From contig BCIJ01000017.1 in assembly GCA_001599935.1 (NCBI GenBank), positions 195,847-259,846 on the forward strand: a stretch of 64,000 bases of DNA. The letters run 5' to 3'. The position numbers and the translations under genes are program-made. The stretch's first letter is position 1. Each line of letters opens with the position of its first letter. The stretch is from Holtermannia corniformis (lineage: Eukaryota > Basidiomycota > Tremellomycetes > Holtermanniales). The notes beneath the pieces are model-generated. The model was not told the origin of the DNA and ran no database searches. It saw only the letters and a list, made by a program, of their open reading frames with translations. Below, piece by piece: positions 20,946 through 31,962 of the stretch.

Positions 20946-23900
20946 TTACGAAGTGTACTCTTCGACGCTGCCGCACTCGCAGATGAGGTTGACGTCGCCG
21001 TAGGCTGTGCGCGGTGAGCTTTGCACCTATTGGGTTGAGCAAACCTACCATCATCGATGCGCGTCACAGTCGGCCAAAACTTGCTCTTGCGAAGCCCTGG
21101 AACGGGGTAGACGGCCGCCTCGCGCGAGTATGGCCTAGCAAAGGTCAGCTATGCCTTGACACCCCGCGTCGAAACACTCACTTGTTCCACTCCGAATCAG
21201 GGGTCGTCAAGAGCGCTAGCGGGTGTGGTGCGTTCTTGATCGTGTTGTTGTCCTTTGGCTGCTTGCCGCTCGCAATCTCATCGACTTCTTTGCGAATTTG
21301 GAGCATGGCGTCGCAGAACCGATCGATCTCGGCCTTTGATTCACTCTCGGTCGGCTCGATCAGCATGCCGGTCGAGATGGGCCACGCGACCGTGGGCGGG
21401 TGGAACGAGTAATCCTGCAGGCGCTTTGCAAAGTCCATAACCTTGAGCCCGGCCAGCTTGTCAAACTCGTTAAAGTCGATCAGGCATTCGTGCGCAACCA
21501 GGCCGTTCTTGTTGCTGAACTTGAGAGTGTAAGCGCCAGAGAGGCGTTTGGCAATATAGTTTGCGTTGAGCAGGGAGAGTTTGGCAGTGTTGGTGAGGCC
21601 CACACCGCCGAGCATCTTGATGTATGCCCATGAGATGGTAAGGATCGAGGCGGAACCCCAGGGAGCGGCGGCGACGGCTTCGATCGCCTGCTCGGGACGA
21701 GCCATGTCGACGAGCGGGTGGTCGGGAAGGAAAGGTGCAAGGTGGCTTCGCACACAGATCGGGCCGATACCAGGGCCACCACCACCATGCGGGATCCCGA
21801 ACGTCTTGTGCAGATTCAAGTGGCAGACGTCGGCGCCGACAGTGCCGGGGTTGGTAAGACCGACCTGGGCGTTGAGGTTGGCGCCGTCGAGGTAGACTTG
21901 ACCGCCGTTCTGGTGAATGATCTCACAAGCGTCCCGAACACCCTCTTCGAACACGCCAAAGGTAGATGGGTAGGTGACCATGAATGCCGCCAGGTCATCC
22001 TTGTGCTTCTCGGCCTTTTCTTTCAGGTCGGCAAGGTCGAGCGAGCCATCGGCGAGGACCTTGACGGCGACGACGCGCATGCCGGCCATCTGGGCCGAAG
22101 CAGGGTTGGTGCCGTGTGCTGAGAGCGGGATGAGGCAGATGTCACGCTTGCCTTGGCCTTGCGACTCGAGGTAGGCTTTGATGACGCTCAGGCCAGCATA
22201 CTCGCCCGACGCGCCCGAGTTGGGTTGGAGTGAAGTCGCGTCGAACCCGGTGATGAGTGACAAATCGGCCTCGAGTTCCTACACCGTATCAGCCTCATAT
22301 ACTGCTCAACTCAATCCAGCACTCACCTTGACCACCTCGGCATAGCCCCTCGCCTGATCCAGTGGCGCAAAAGGGTGAACGCCGCCAAACTCCTTCCAGC
22401 TCAGCGGCATCATTGAGCTCGTGCTATTCAGCTTCATCGTACAGCTACCGAGCGGGATCATGCCGTGGACGAGCGAAAAGTCCTTCTCTTGCAGGTGCAT
22501 CAGGTAGCGCATCATCTCGGTCTCCGAGTGGTGCGAGTTGAACACGGACTGGGTCAGGAACGGGGTCGTACGGAGCAAGGTGGAGGGTGCTCCGGCCGTG
22601 TTGGCCGTCAATGACTCGCTTGAGAGCCCGAGCTCGGTCTGTGCGAGATGGTCGAGGTCTTCAGGCTGGACCTCGGGCTTGCCCGCGGCGCGGAGGAAGA
22701 CGTTGGCGACATCGGCGAGGTCCAGAGGGCCAACGCTCTCATCGAGCGTCACACCGAGCGTCTTGTCGTCGATCCGGCGGAAGTTGATGCCGGCTTGGAC
22801 TGAAGCGGCATGCACCTTTTGAGCACCCATGTTGGGACCGGCCGTTGAGACGTCGATGGTCAAGGTGTCGAAAAAGTGCTCGTTGACGACCGTGTACCCG
22901 GCTTGCTTGACGACGTGGGCGAGGATCTGGGTCAAGCCGTGAACTTTGCCGGCAATGTTGCGGATCCCGACGGGACCGTGGTAGACGGCGTACATGGCTG
23001 CCATGTTGGCGAGCAGTGCTTGGCTGTGGGACGTCAGCAGCGATCAAACCGGTTGTAGGGCGACTTACGCCGTGCAGACGTTGGAAGTCGCCTTCTCACG
23101 ACGAATGTGTTGCTCGCGGGCTGGTCTCGTCAGCTTATGCAAGGCACTTTGCACTCGCCACTCACTCTGCAGAGCAAGACGGTACGCAGGCTGACCGCGC
23201 GTGTCCTTGCTGAGGCCCACAAGCCGTCCCGGCATCTTGCGCTTCAAATCGTCGGTGCACGCAAAGAACGCCGCGTGTGGTCCACCATAGCCCGCGGGCA
23301 CACCAAAGCGCGCACTAGACCCAAGCGCTATATCGGCGCCCCACTCTCCAGGCGGCTTGAGCATTGTCAATGCCAACAGATCGGTCGCAACGCAGACTTT
23401 GCCACCGTTGGCCTTGACCGTCTTGGCCATGCCCTCCCAGTCTTCAATTCCGCCGTTGACGTCGGGGTATTGCACTAGGACACCCATGAGTTTGCCGGCN
23501 TTGCCGAGCGCTTCGGCTTCGGCGGTGAACTCGGCATCAGACGAGGCCACTTGGAGGGTGACTTTGAAGCCCTTGGCGCGGGTCCGAAGCACTGCCTGGG
23601 TCGCGGCCGAGACGCTGGGTGAGACGAGGAAGGTTGTACGCTTGCCGAGTTGAGAGCGCGGGAGCGAGGCAAGGCACATTGCCATGGCTTCAGCTGCGGC
23701 GGTCGCTTCGTCGAGCAGCGAGGCATTGGCGATGGAGAGCGAGGTGAGCGAGGTGATGACGGTTTGGTAGTTGATCAACGACTCGAGCCGGCCTTGAGCC
23801 TGTTCCGGCGAGTATGGGGTGTAGGCCGTGTACCAAGCCGGGTTCTCAAACAACTGTCCGGGATCAGCGTTGTGCCCTTGATCGAGTCTGAACGGGACTG

Positions 23901-24364
23901 ACGCTGCGCTGGATGACCGGTGGGACAATGGCGTTGTGGTAGCCCATACCAATATAGCTCTTCATCGGCTTGTTCATGGCCGCAACTTCTTCTGCGCGCC
24001 TCCGGAACTCGAGTTCACTGAACGGCCGCACATCCTCATCGGTGAGCCCCTTGATCCGGATATGCTGCGGCACGACGGCATCGACAAATGCATCAAGCGA
24101 GTCGTAACCGACCACCTTGAGCATGTCTTGCACATCCTTGGTATCTGTCGGGTCGAGCGAGGGACCAATGTGGCGGGGTGCGAACGTGTCGAGCGGCGCG
24201 AGGATCGAGGTTCGGCTTGGATGATAAGATTGCGAGGGAGGGAGCGGGTGCGGGTTTGTGGCTGTTGTAGACGAGTACAGACGAGCATTGGAAAGCACGG
24301 TCGAGCGGACAACGTTGAATCGCGCTGGGACGCGGTGGAGAGCGCGTCGAGTGATGGCCGACAT
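20946..24364 (-). CDS. GCV2: Glycine dehydrogenase (decarboxylating), P-protein, mitochondrial
   Basis: The protein starts [20 protein letters not shown], a mitochondrial presequence, then has [28 protein letters not shown] and [20 protein letters not shown]. The PLP-binding Lys lies in [38 protein letters not shown] and a last exon [19 protein letters not shown] complete it. P-protein decarboxylates glycine and passes the aminomethyl group to the H-protein lipoate, feeding one-carbon folate metabolism. Family length (about 1,000 residues) fits. Introns fall after IQRS, around [18 protein letters not shown], after ARGYAEVVK and near the end. One ambiguous base (n, 23500) makes a single residue unknown between LG and AGKLMGV. 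Confidence 0.96.
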
Positions 24365-24968
24365 TGCAGGTGGCGGACAGGGGTTGAGTGCCGAGCAGCG
24401 TCAAGCGTCAACAGCAAGCGTCAACGACCGAGTAGCTGCAAACGTCAACGATGCGAAATGTTGGCAGGCTCAGAGGGATGCTTGCCGATGAGAAGGCAGA
24501 GTGCAGCGCTTTATCGGATCGACGGGAAAACGGACGATTTCCAAGAAGATGGAGATATGGCATGTCACGTGACGGTACAACCGCAGACTCGGTGGAAAAG
24601 GTACTGGGTGAAGCATCGGCTTGGCCGTCATCGGGCTGCATAGCTGGGAGGGCGCGTGTATGAGCACCGAGTGTGGTATAGGCGGTATGCATCGTGAATG
24701 GTAAGAGACGCAGCGGGTGGTGCTGCGGGTTGGCAAACGTCCACAGCCGTGGTGCGATCGCCACCCGCACGGGCCGTCGGGCACGATGCTTGTTCGCACG
24801 CCTACCACGCTTATCTCAACCCAGATAGTCACCCCACTTAACGGCGCCACCGTCAATAACACAAAATCGGTCACGGGATCACGTGCGTCGAGATTTCTGA
24901 ACTCATCGCCGCTGCAGCCAGAGCTGAACCTGCACGACTCGAGGTAGCATCACTTTAAGTCACGAACC
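24365..24968. promoter_or_regulatory. Divergent promoter GCV2 / SSF1 with CACGTG boxes
   Basis: The 604-base region lies between two divergent starts. It holds two palindromic E-boxes: CACGTG at 24566-24571 inside TCACGTGA, and CACGTG at 24880-24885. Such boxes are bound by bHLH factors such as Cbf1 or Pho4 in fungi. Their use here is inferred. Confidence 0.4.
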
Positions 24969-26664
24969 ATGGCTCGCAGGAGGAGAAAGAACAGGACCCA
25001 TCTCAAAGGACCGGCAGCAGGCGAGGAGGAGGTATGTCACTGTGTTCCAGGAAGATCAGACTTGGTGACTGACAATTTACCCAGGACAATGCTCCCAAGT
25101 CGTTCGTCATCAAGGTCAGCCCGATGTCTCCCCCATCGCCTCAGACCTACACACTGACACGACGCAGTCTGGCGAAGTCACGAAAAGTATAGCCCAGCTC
25201 GTCCGCGACATGCGTAAAGTCATGGAACCGGGAACGGCCTCGCGTCTGCGTGAACGCCAATCCGCCCGGTTGAGAGACTACCTCGTGATTGCGCCCGCTC
25301 TCAAAGTGTCCCACCTCATGATCTTCACCTTGACAGACGCAGCCAATGTCCATCTGCGTGTCGCGAGGCTGCCACAGGGCCCGACGCTGACGTTCCGGGT
25401 TGAGCGGTATAGCTTGATGAAGTGGGTACTAACCATTGATTTGGTTTGCAAAAGCTGATAGGTGGACAGGGATCTCGTCAACTCTTCGATGCGGAATATG
25501 GGCAAGGCGCCTGGTGGCGAATACCGCAGCCCTCCACTGGTACGTTCTCAGTCGGGCTGCAGCCGCATACCATGGCTAACACGGCCCAGCTCGTTCTCAA
25601 CAACTTTCAAGCGCCCGCCGGTGCCCAGCCGCTGCCACAGCTCAAGCTCATCACCACAATGTTCCAAGGTCTCTTCCCGGCCATCCAGGTCGAGAAATCC
25701 GCACTGCCAACCTTCCGCCGGGTATTGCTCCTCTCCTACCATGCCGAAACGCACCTCATCTCTCTTCGGCATTACACCATCACTGTGCGCCCTCACGGCG
25801 TCTCGCGCCGCGTACGCAAGATCCTCGGCACGTCCGAAGCCAGCCAGACGCGCACGGCTGGTCAAGCGCGTACAAAGGTCAATCTGGCGTCGGCAGAGGA
25901 TATCGCAGACTACCTGCTCCGAAGGCAGGGCAGTGAAGGTGGTACAGCGTATGAGAGTGGGAGCGAGACAGAGGCCAGTGAAGCCGAGAGCGACTCCAAC
26001 GCGGTCGAGCTGCCAGAGGATTACGTCGGCAGGGGCAACAAGCGGGGCGAGAGAAAGGCTGTGCGCTTGGTCGAAGTCGGGCCGAGGATGGAGTTGCGGC
26101 TCGTAAAGGTTGTCGAGGGCTTAGTCGGGTCTAAGAAGGGCGAGGGCGAGACCGTCTTCCACGAGTTTGGTACGTAACGTATGTCCAGACGCGGATCAAA
26201 TCTGACCCAACGCAGTCAACAAGACCAAAGCCGACGCTCAGAAACTGCAAGCGGCCCACCTCGCTCGTCGACAAGCCAAAGACGCCCGTCGCAAGGAACA
26301 AGAAGCAAACGTCAAGCGCAAACAGGACGCCAAGGCCCAAGCCCGTGGCGTCGCCGACGGCGAGGAATCACCAGACGAAGTCGACATGGACGATGACCTC
26401 GATGCCGACGTCGAGGGGCTTTCGGACCCTGAAGGCGACATGGAGAAGTATCGCGCGGCATCTGGGCCTGCGGCGCAGAACGAGGATGATGAGTTTGCAT
26501 ATGAGGATGCGGAATTTGATGGTGACGTCGAGGCGGGGGACGTGAGTGATGACGAGGAAAGTGAAGGGAGTGCGGACGAGAGTAGCGAGGATGAGGCTCC
26601 AAAGGCCGTCAAGCGGTCGAGACCGGTCGCCGCCAAGGCCAAGTCCAAGGCGGGCAAACTCTGA
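24969..26664 (+). CDS. SSF1: Ribosome assembly factor Ssf1/Ssf2 (Peter Pan), Brix domain
   Basis: The start MARRRRKNRTHLKGPAAGEE is a basic nucleolar leader. A small exon (DNAPKSFVIK) precedes the Brix domain (SGEVTKSIAQLVRDMRKVME, RDYLVIAPALKVSHLMIFTL, LRVARLPQGPTLTFRVERYS, PLLVLNNFQ, KLITTMFQGLFPAIQVEKSA, RRVLLLSYHAETHLISLRHY). The pair LRxxRxPxGPTLTF and MFQxLFPxI is specific for Ssf/PPAN. The tail is acidic and lysine-rich. Ssf1 acts in the nucleolus with Rrp14/Rrp15 on the early 60S particle, for 27SA2 pre-rRNA processing. Five short introns are visible. The length is about 480 residues. Confidence 0.95.
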
Positions 26665-26837
26665 GTCTGGATCTGCAATGCATCCTTTGTACCATAGCAA
26701 GATCAATGGATCACCGATTTGCTTCGCATCAATCGAGATGAGATCTTCGCTTGCGCTGCTCGAAGTTTCGGCCTCCTTTCTGGCTCCGAGGATATACACT
26801 CTGGCCCACTGGCCACCACGCAGACAGACCACACGAG

Positions 26838-27080
26838 ATGTCAACTTTCGCTGGTGTCAAAACGTCCCAGAACAGCAATATCGCTAGCCTTGTGCACTCG
26901 GGCTCGTGGTCGTTTGACCCCACGACCAAAGTCGCGACCATCTTGTGCGATCGCCCTAATTGTGCGGCGCGGTACCAATGTGAGCTCAATGCGACGAATG
27001 ATCACCTCGCTTGGTTCATGTTCAAGGGTACCAAGACGAATAAGGAAATCATGGAGACAATCTCAGACTTGCTTGAATAG
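26838..27080 (+). CDS. Small hypothetical ORF (80 aa)
   Basis: An uninterrupted frame of 80 codons reads MSTFAGVKTSQNSNIASLVH, contains a CDRPNCAARYQC cluster and ends TNKEIMETISDLLE. Its composition is protein-like, but I recognise no family. It is transcribed towards the broken end of copy A of the paralogous family on the other strand. Sequence similarity of copy A to copy B stops near 27140, so this ORF may lie at the edge of a rearrangement. An in-frame ATG at 26751 would add 29 residues. Confidence 0.35.
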   Translation: MSTFAGVKTSQNSNIASLVHSGSWSFDPTTKVATILCDRPNCAARYQCELNATNDHLAWFMFKGTKTNKEIMETISDLLE

Positions 27081-27129
27081 GCTTTGCGCAGCGAGACGAT
27101 GAACCCCTTTTCGGTCTGGTCCATTCATG

Positions 27130-27290
27130 ACTGAATTTGCCAGCGTCGTGTAGCCAGTTGCCGGCGTTGACTTTTCTTCGGTCGAGTTGCCTGATCCGCC
27201 CGATGATTCGCTAGACGATGACGAGGTCGAGGCAGATAGCTAAGGAGCAGTCACAGCCCCAGACACAATGGTCTCTTCAGTGGCTCGTCT
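27130..27290 (-). pseudogene. Decayed tail of family copy A
   Basis: Just past the TAA that ends copy A, the same frame continues with a second stop (TAG) and then SESSGGSGNSTEEKSTPATG followed by YTTLA. This is nearly identical to the tail of copy B (GESSGGTGNSTEEKSTPATG). Similarity ends abruptly after the TTLA codons, near 27140. The piece is therefore former coding sequence cut off by two stops and a break. Confidence 0.6.
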
Positions 27291-28156
27291 TTAAGTACGT
27301 TCATTCTCGATCTGCCTCTGATCGCCAGTGTTAGGCGGCCACCTGAGTGAATAGTGACACCTTACCTCGAAATCCGATACGCTCTCGTACTCGTCATCTT
27401 CATTTGCCGGCGGATATGGCTCGCACGTAACGATTTCTGGCTCAGTCGCAGTACGTACAGGTGAGCGAGACTGCCAGTGATTGAACGGCTTTGGTGGGTC
27501 CGCAGAATAGGGATTCTGCTCGACAAAATCAGCCGACTGTAGATGGCCAGCGGCAAGGTTTGATGCCTCTTTCGTGATAGCCACGGCCATGATCTGTTAC
27601 TGGTTCATGAAAGGATTGCGTGCTAAGTAGACGTACTCACTTGGTCGAGAGCCTCGCGAAAGAAACCTCGGAGGGGTAGTTTCGCCACTATCGCTGGTGG
27701 ATCGATAGCGTCAGAAGCAGCAACAGCAAGCAGTGGAACAGGTTCGCCCAGCCACTGAGGGGTGAGATGCAGCAAGAGCCGTCGCACATTGACTCACATG
27801 CTCAATAATGTGCTTGCCGATACGGTCAACTTGGATCTTGGCCTGCCAACGGTCCTTGAAGACGTAGTGTACATCTTCCGAGGGCGGATGAAAGGTTGCG
27901 TTGAATCTGATCAAAGTCAGAGGACATGCAGTGTGTGAGAGCCGTGCATACGCGTGGGTGATAGCCCACTTCATGGCAGCGACCTGCGGAAGCGTGAGCA
28001 CCGATGAGCGAGCAAAGCACGCACGTAAACCATGTGCTTTGGCCAATCATCTGGCCCGTTCGCCTTGTACCTTTTCAACGTGTGGTGATGGAGTCCATTC
28101 TGACCGATCACTTTCGTCTCTTGCAGCGTCCAGAGCGCCAGGTTGCTGGTGTACAT
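27291..28156 (-). CDS. Paralogous unknown family, copy A
   Basis: Six exons join in frame. They give MYTSNLALWTLQETKVIGQN...MVY, VAAMKWAITHA, FNATFHPPSEDVHYVFKDRW then RIGKHIIEH, WLGEPVPLLAVAASDAIDPP then AIVAKLPLRGFFREALDQ, IMAVAITKEASN...FNHWQSRSPVR, and a last exon RQIENERT ending in TAA at 27291. Introns are 40-50 nt and lie at exactly the positions seen in copy B. The protein has about 210 residues and no signal peptide or known domain. Compared with copy B it lacks the Ser-rich tail and hydrophobic end because of stops. Function is unknown; the start at 28156 is fixed by alignment to copy B. Confidence 0.65.
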
Positions 28157-28605
28157 GGTTAGCTGACTGCAAAGTGGCAAACGGAGGGATGTGAGCGCTC
28201 GAGTGGCGCGTTATCGCAGTTGATTGATCATGTGAAAGTTTGCCAATTGACCATTCGCGATCATAGTCACAGACCCCTAGTACTCATGTCCGGAGCAAAC
28301 ATGTCGAATGACAAACTAGCATATTCTGTGCAGACAAGGCGGACACCCAAGTCTGGAACGCTCTGCAACAAGTCCCGGGGCTGCAGGCGACTTCAGACAT
28401 CCTACGGTGTCTAGATCCTGCACCAGTCGCCTTGGCAAAGGAGCGTCTGCAACTCGAGGAAGCAGGCAGGTGCCCGGGCCGACGTCCTCACTGCCTGATC
28501 CACCGCTGGTGACTGATTACAATGCCAGAGCACTGAGAGCATCCACGCTTGATTTTGATCCCGCTTGGTACATGTTTGGTCCGTGTCGGATCTCACCCAT
28601 CGTCA
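28157..28605. other. Divergent intergenic region copy A / GCP3
   Basis: About 450 bases separate the starts of copy A and GCP3. No repeat, RNA gene or clear promoter motif was seen. Confidence 0.4.
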
Positions 28606-31600
28606 ATGTCATCCACTGCGTCTCATCGACCGCGCCCATCCTCGGTCTCCTCTCATCCTTCCTCGTCGAGACAGACGACGCAGCTCGAGAGTCTAGTCCA
28701 TGCTCTCGTCCCTGCCATCGCACCGACCCGGGTTCGTGCGTCTTCACGTCCAAGCAGCGTCGCGTCCTCGAGGCCGGGCAGCCGAGCAGACAACGAGCCG
28801 GATGATCGAGAGCTCGAACGCGACAGGAGCAAGCGGGAAAAGGTCAAGGAGCTCACGAGGGCCTGCCAGAGCGTGCTGAGTGATCCGTCAGTCGCTTTCA
28901 TCAAGGGTGAGATACCCAAAGGATGTTGACTTTGTAGTAGCATCAAACCGTCGACAATCTCGCCAGCTAGCCTACCCGACAAGGCTCGCCGTCAGCTACA
29001 GGCTGCTGGACCTCACGACGTAACGCGGTTCAACACTGCATGGGATAGGGTGCAAGCAAACTCGGGTCCTGGCCGGGGCAAGACGCTGCGTGATCCCAAT
29101 CCCCACCTGCAGTTCCTCATGGCTCTGTCCAAACCAACGCCCAGCACACGTTTCATGCCTCCGCCCAGTCTGCCCGCCTCGTCCTCGCGCACCAGCACCC
29201 CAGTTCAACCCGCCCATACACCACCTCCGCCACAACCCGTCCCGACGCCAGTGCCCGTCGAAATGCCACAGATCGATCTCAAGGGCAAGTCGAAAGCCCA
29301 AATCATACGCGAATGGCGTACGGCACTGCACAAACCGCCGTTCCCGCCCCACCTGCTCCTCCGCGACGTCCTCTACCTCCTCCAAGGCATCGACGGGAAA
29401 TACATCCGGTTCGCCATCAAGCCGAAACCCGACGTGAACCCGTACAACCGCAACAAGTCGGGCTTACCGATCGATCCGGCTGCTAGGGACGAGGATGAAG
29501 ACGAGGGCGAGCAGGTCGTGGGAATCGACGTCGTGGCGGATGAGCAGGTTGATGGGGTGATTGATGCGCCCACGAGGAGTATTCTGGTGCAGCTGTCTGA
29601 GCTCGGGCTGCTGTATCGACGCGTCGCGGGGTTCATTCGAGCACGAGAAGGTGAAGGGATGAGGACGGGCGGGATGACCGAGCAGGTGGGTGGATAGAAC
29701 CGGTCCGCGCAGTGCATTCATGTTGACGCCTCACAGAGCTTGTGCCACTTCCTGCAACGTGAGCTGTCGGAATACCATCGCCTGCTCGCGATCCTAGAGT
29801 CGCAAATGGCGCTCACAGAGGGCACCGGAGCCGATGGCAACGTGCCAGAAGCTGGCTTGACGCTCAAGCGGCTCGGTGTATGGACAGAGGAGACGCGGCT
29901 TCGGCTGCGGATGATGAGCTTACTTGTTGAGGACGCAAAGAGTGAGTCGTTGCTGTGGATCCCGAGCAGTCACTAATCACCTCTGAACAGCGGCTCACGG
30001 AGGTGCCCTCGTCTCGCGCATCCACTCGCACACCGACCACGGCGACCCGTTCGTGCGCAAATTCACCGACCAGATCCTCGAAGAGGTTCGCTGATTCAGC
30101 CTTGCATACCGTGACTAAACCTCCTAGGTCTCCAAGCCGTTCTTCACCTGCCTCCAGCTCTGGATCTTCTCTGGCGAGCTACACGACCCATTCCAGGAAT
30201 TCTTTGTCCAGCTCAACCCCGACACAGTTCCTGCCGGCGGCCGCGGATCGCCATGGGCAGACACTGGATTCGGCGATGGCGCACACACTGGCGCACAAGA
30301 GGGGAAAGATGAGGCGCATCGCGTTTGGGAGAAAAAGTATGTCTTTGTCAAGGAGATGGTGCCCGGTTTTGTGAGCGAGGCGTTTGGCAAGAAGGTGGGT
30401 GGCTGCGATCATCTCAATCCAAGAGCTGATCAAATGTAGATCTTCTCGACCGGTCGCAGCTTGAACTTTATCCGGTATAGCTGTGGTGATGCCGACTGGA
30501 TCTTGACGCAGGCAAAGCTTGCAAACGCGGGCAAAGGTTGGTGGTGCTGCGTTTCTCTGCCTTTCATGCGCTGACAGCACTCTAGCACTCAAATATAGCG
30601 ACATTGCCGGGCTCGAGCGCTCAATTGACAGCGCCTACTCGATAGCCAGTCAGCGCCTGCTTGAAATTTTCTACGTCAAGTTTTCGTTGCTCGACCACTT
30701 GCGCGCGATCAAGAGCTACCTCATGCTTGGCAGCGGTGACTTTGCAGAGCTGCTCATGGAGGCCTTGGGGTGAGTCTTGCTTGACAGCAGGCGGAAACAT
30801 GTGCTGAAAGGCGTCAGTCCACGATTGTCCAAGCCCGCTATCAGCCTATACCGGCACCATCTGACGTCGGATCTCGAGACGGCCATCCGCGGCTCGAATG
30901 CACAATACGATTCGCCGGATATCTTGCGGCGGCTCGACGCTCGCGTGCTGGAGTATTCGCATGGCGAGATTGGCTGGGATTGCTTCATGCTCGAGTATCG
31001 CGTCGAGGCGCCGCTGAATGCCGTGCTGGACGGAAAAGCTATGGCGCAGTACGAGCGCCTGTTTCACCACCTGTGGCGACTGCGTCGAGTCGAGACAACA
31101 TTGACAAGAGGCTGGGTGAAAGTAACCAAAGCGTCAAGAGCCTTCGAGAAGCTGCCTTGTGAGTCATTCCGGGCCGTGATGCCTTTGACGTGTACTTACA
31201 CTGCACAGCCCTCGGGAACGACTGGCACCACTGTCGCGTCGTCCAGGCCGAGATGGTGCACTTTATTCGACAACTGCAAGCCTTCTGCCAGCTCGAAGTC
31301 ATCGAGTGCTCATGGCAGTCTCTGCTCGACTTTGCCGCCAAACGCGAAGGTGATCTCGATGGCCTGATAGGTGCGCACCGGACCTACCTGGATCGCGTGG
31401 TGCGCAAGGTGTTGCTGCTGAACCCGAAGCGGGATCGCGAGGTCAGTCAAGTCTGCAGTGGCGTGGACATGGCTCATGGAACTCGCAGGAGACTCTGCTC
31501 GACGTGATGAAAGAGGCGCTCGAGCTCATCTTGCAGTTCACGACGGCTACTGTGAGTCGTGGACAACCGGGGCTGTTGAACGGTCCGCTGATGCCACTCA

Positions 31601-31943
31601 GAATGATCTATATGCGTGGTCGTTGGCCGAGGCGACGCGCTTGGACCGCGAACGAGATGCAGAGCGGGTCAGTCTATCCACGAGTCCAGGTACACCGGCT
31701 GATGGTCCGCAGGGCTTGTACACCGCTCCGCCCAGCGAACAAGAGATTGAGCGTTCGCTCGAGCAACTCGGGAACATTCGCGAACGCATTCGCTCATGCT
31801 CGACCGCGTTTCAAGACCGCGTGACTCAACTGGTGCAAGCCGCTGGCGGTCACGCCGACCTCGACGTCCGCTTCCTCGCAATCCGTATCGCTTTCAATGG
31901 ACACTATGCGATTCGGCGCTCAAAAGCTAGGTCTGTGCGATGA
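28606..31943 (+). CDS. SPC98: Gamma-tubulin complex component 3 (Spc98/Alp6/GCP3)
   Basis: A Ser/Arg-rich start (MSSTASHRPRPSSVSSHPSS) leads into the GRIP1 region: ILLRDVLYLLQGIDGKYIRF-like text as LLLRDVLYLLQGIDGKYIRF, then LSELGLLYRRVAGFIRA and LCHFLQRELSEYHRLLAILE. VSKPFFTCLQLWIFSGELHD and PFQEFFV follow, typical of GCPs. GRIP2 follows: KYSDIAGLERSIDSAYSIAS, FYVKFSLLDHLRAIKSYLML, SGDFAELLMEALG, VEAPLNAVLDGKAMAQYERL, FHHLWRLRRVETTL. YIRFAI plus the DGKYI loop matches GCP3 rather than GCP2. The protein nucleates microtubules at the spindle pole body with gamma-tubulin. About twelve introns are present and length is near 900 residues. The distal end (IRIAFNGHYAIRRSKARSVR) is read to TGA. Confidence 0.9.
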
Positions 31944-31962
31944 TGCATATATATGCATAGAT

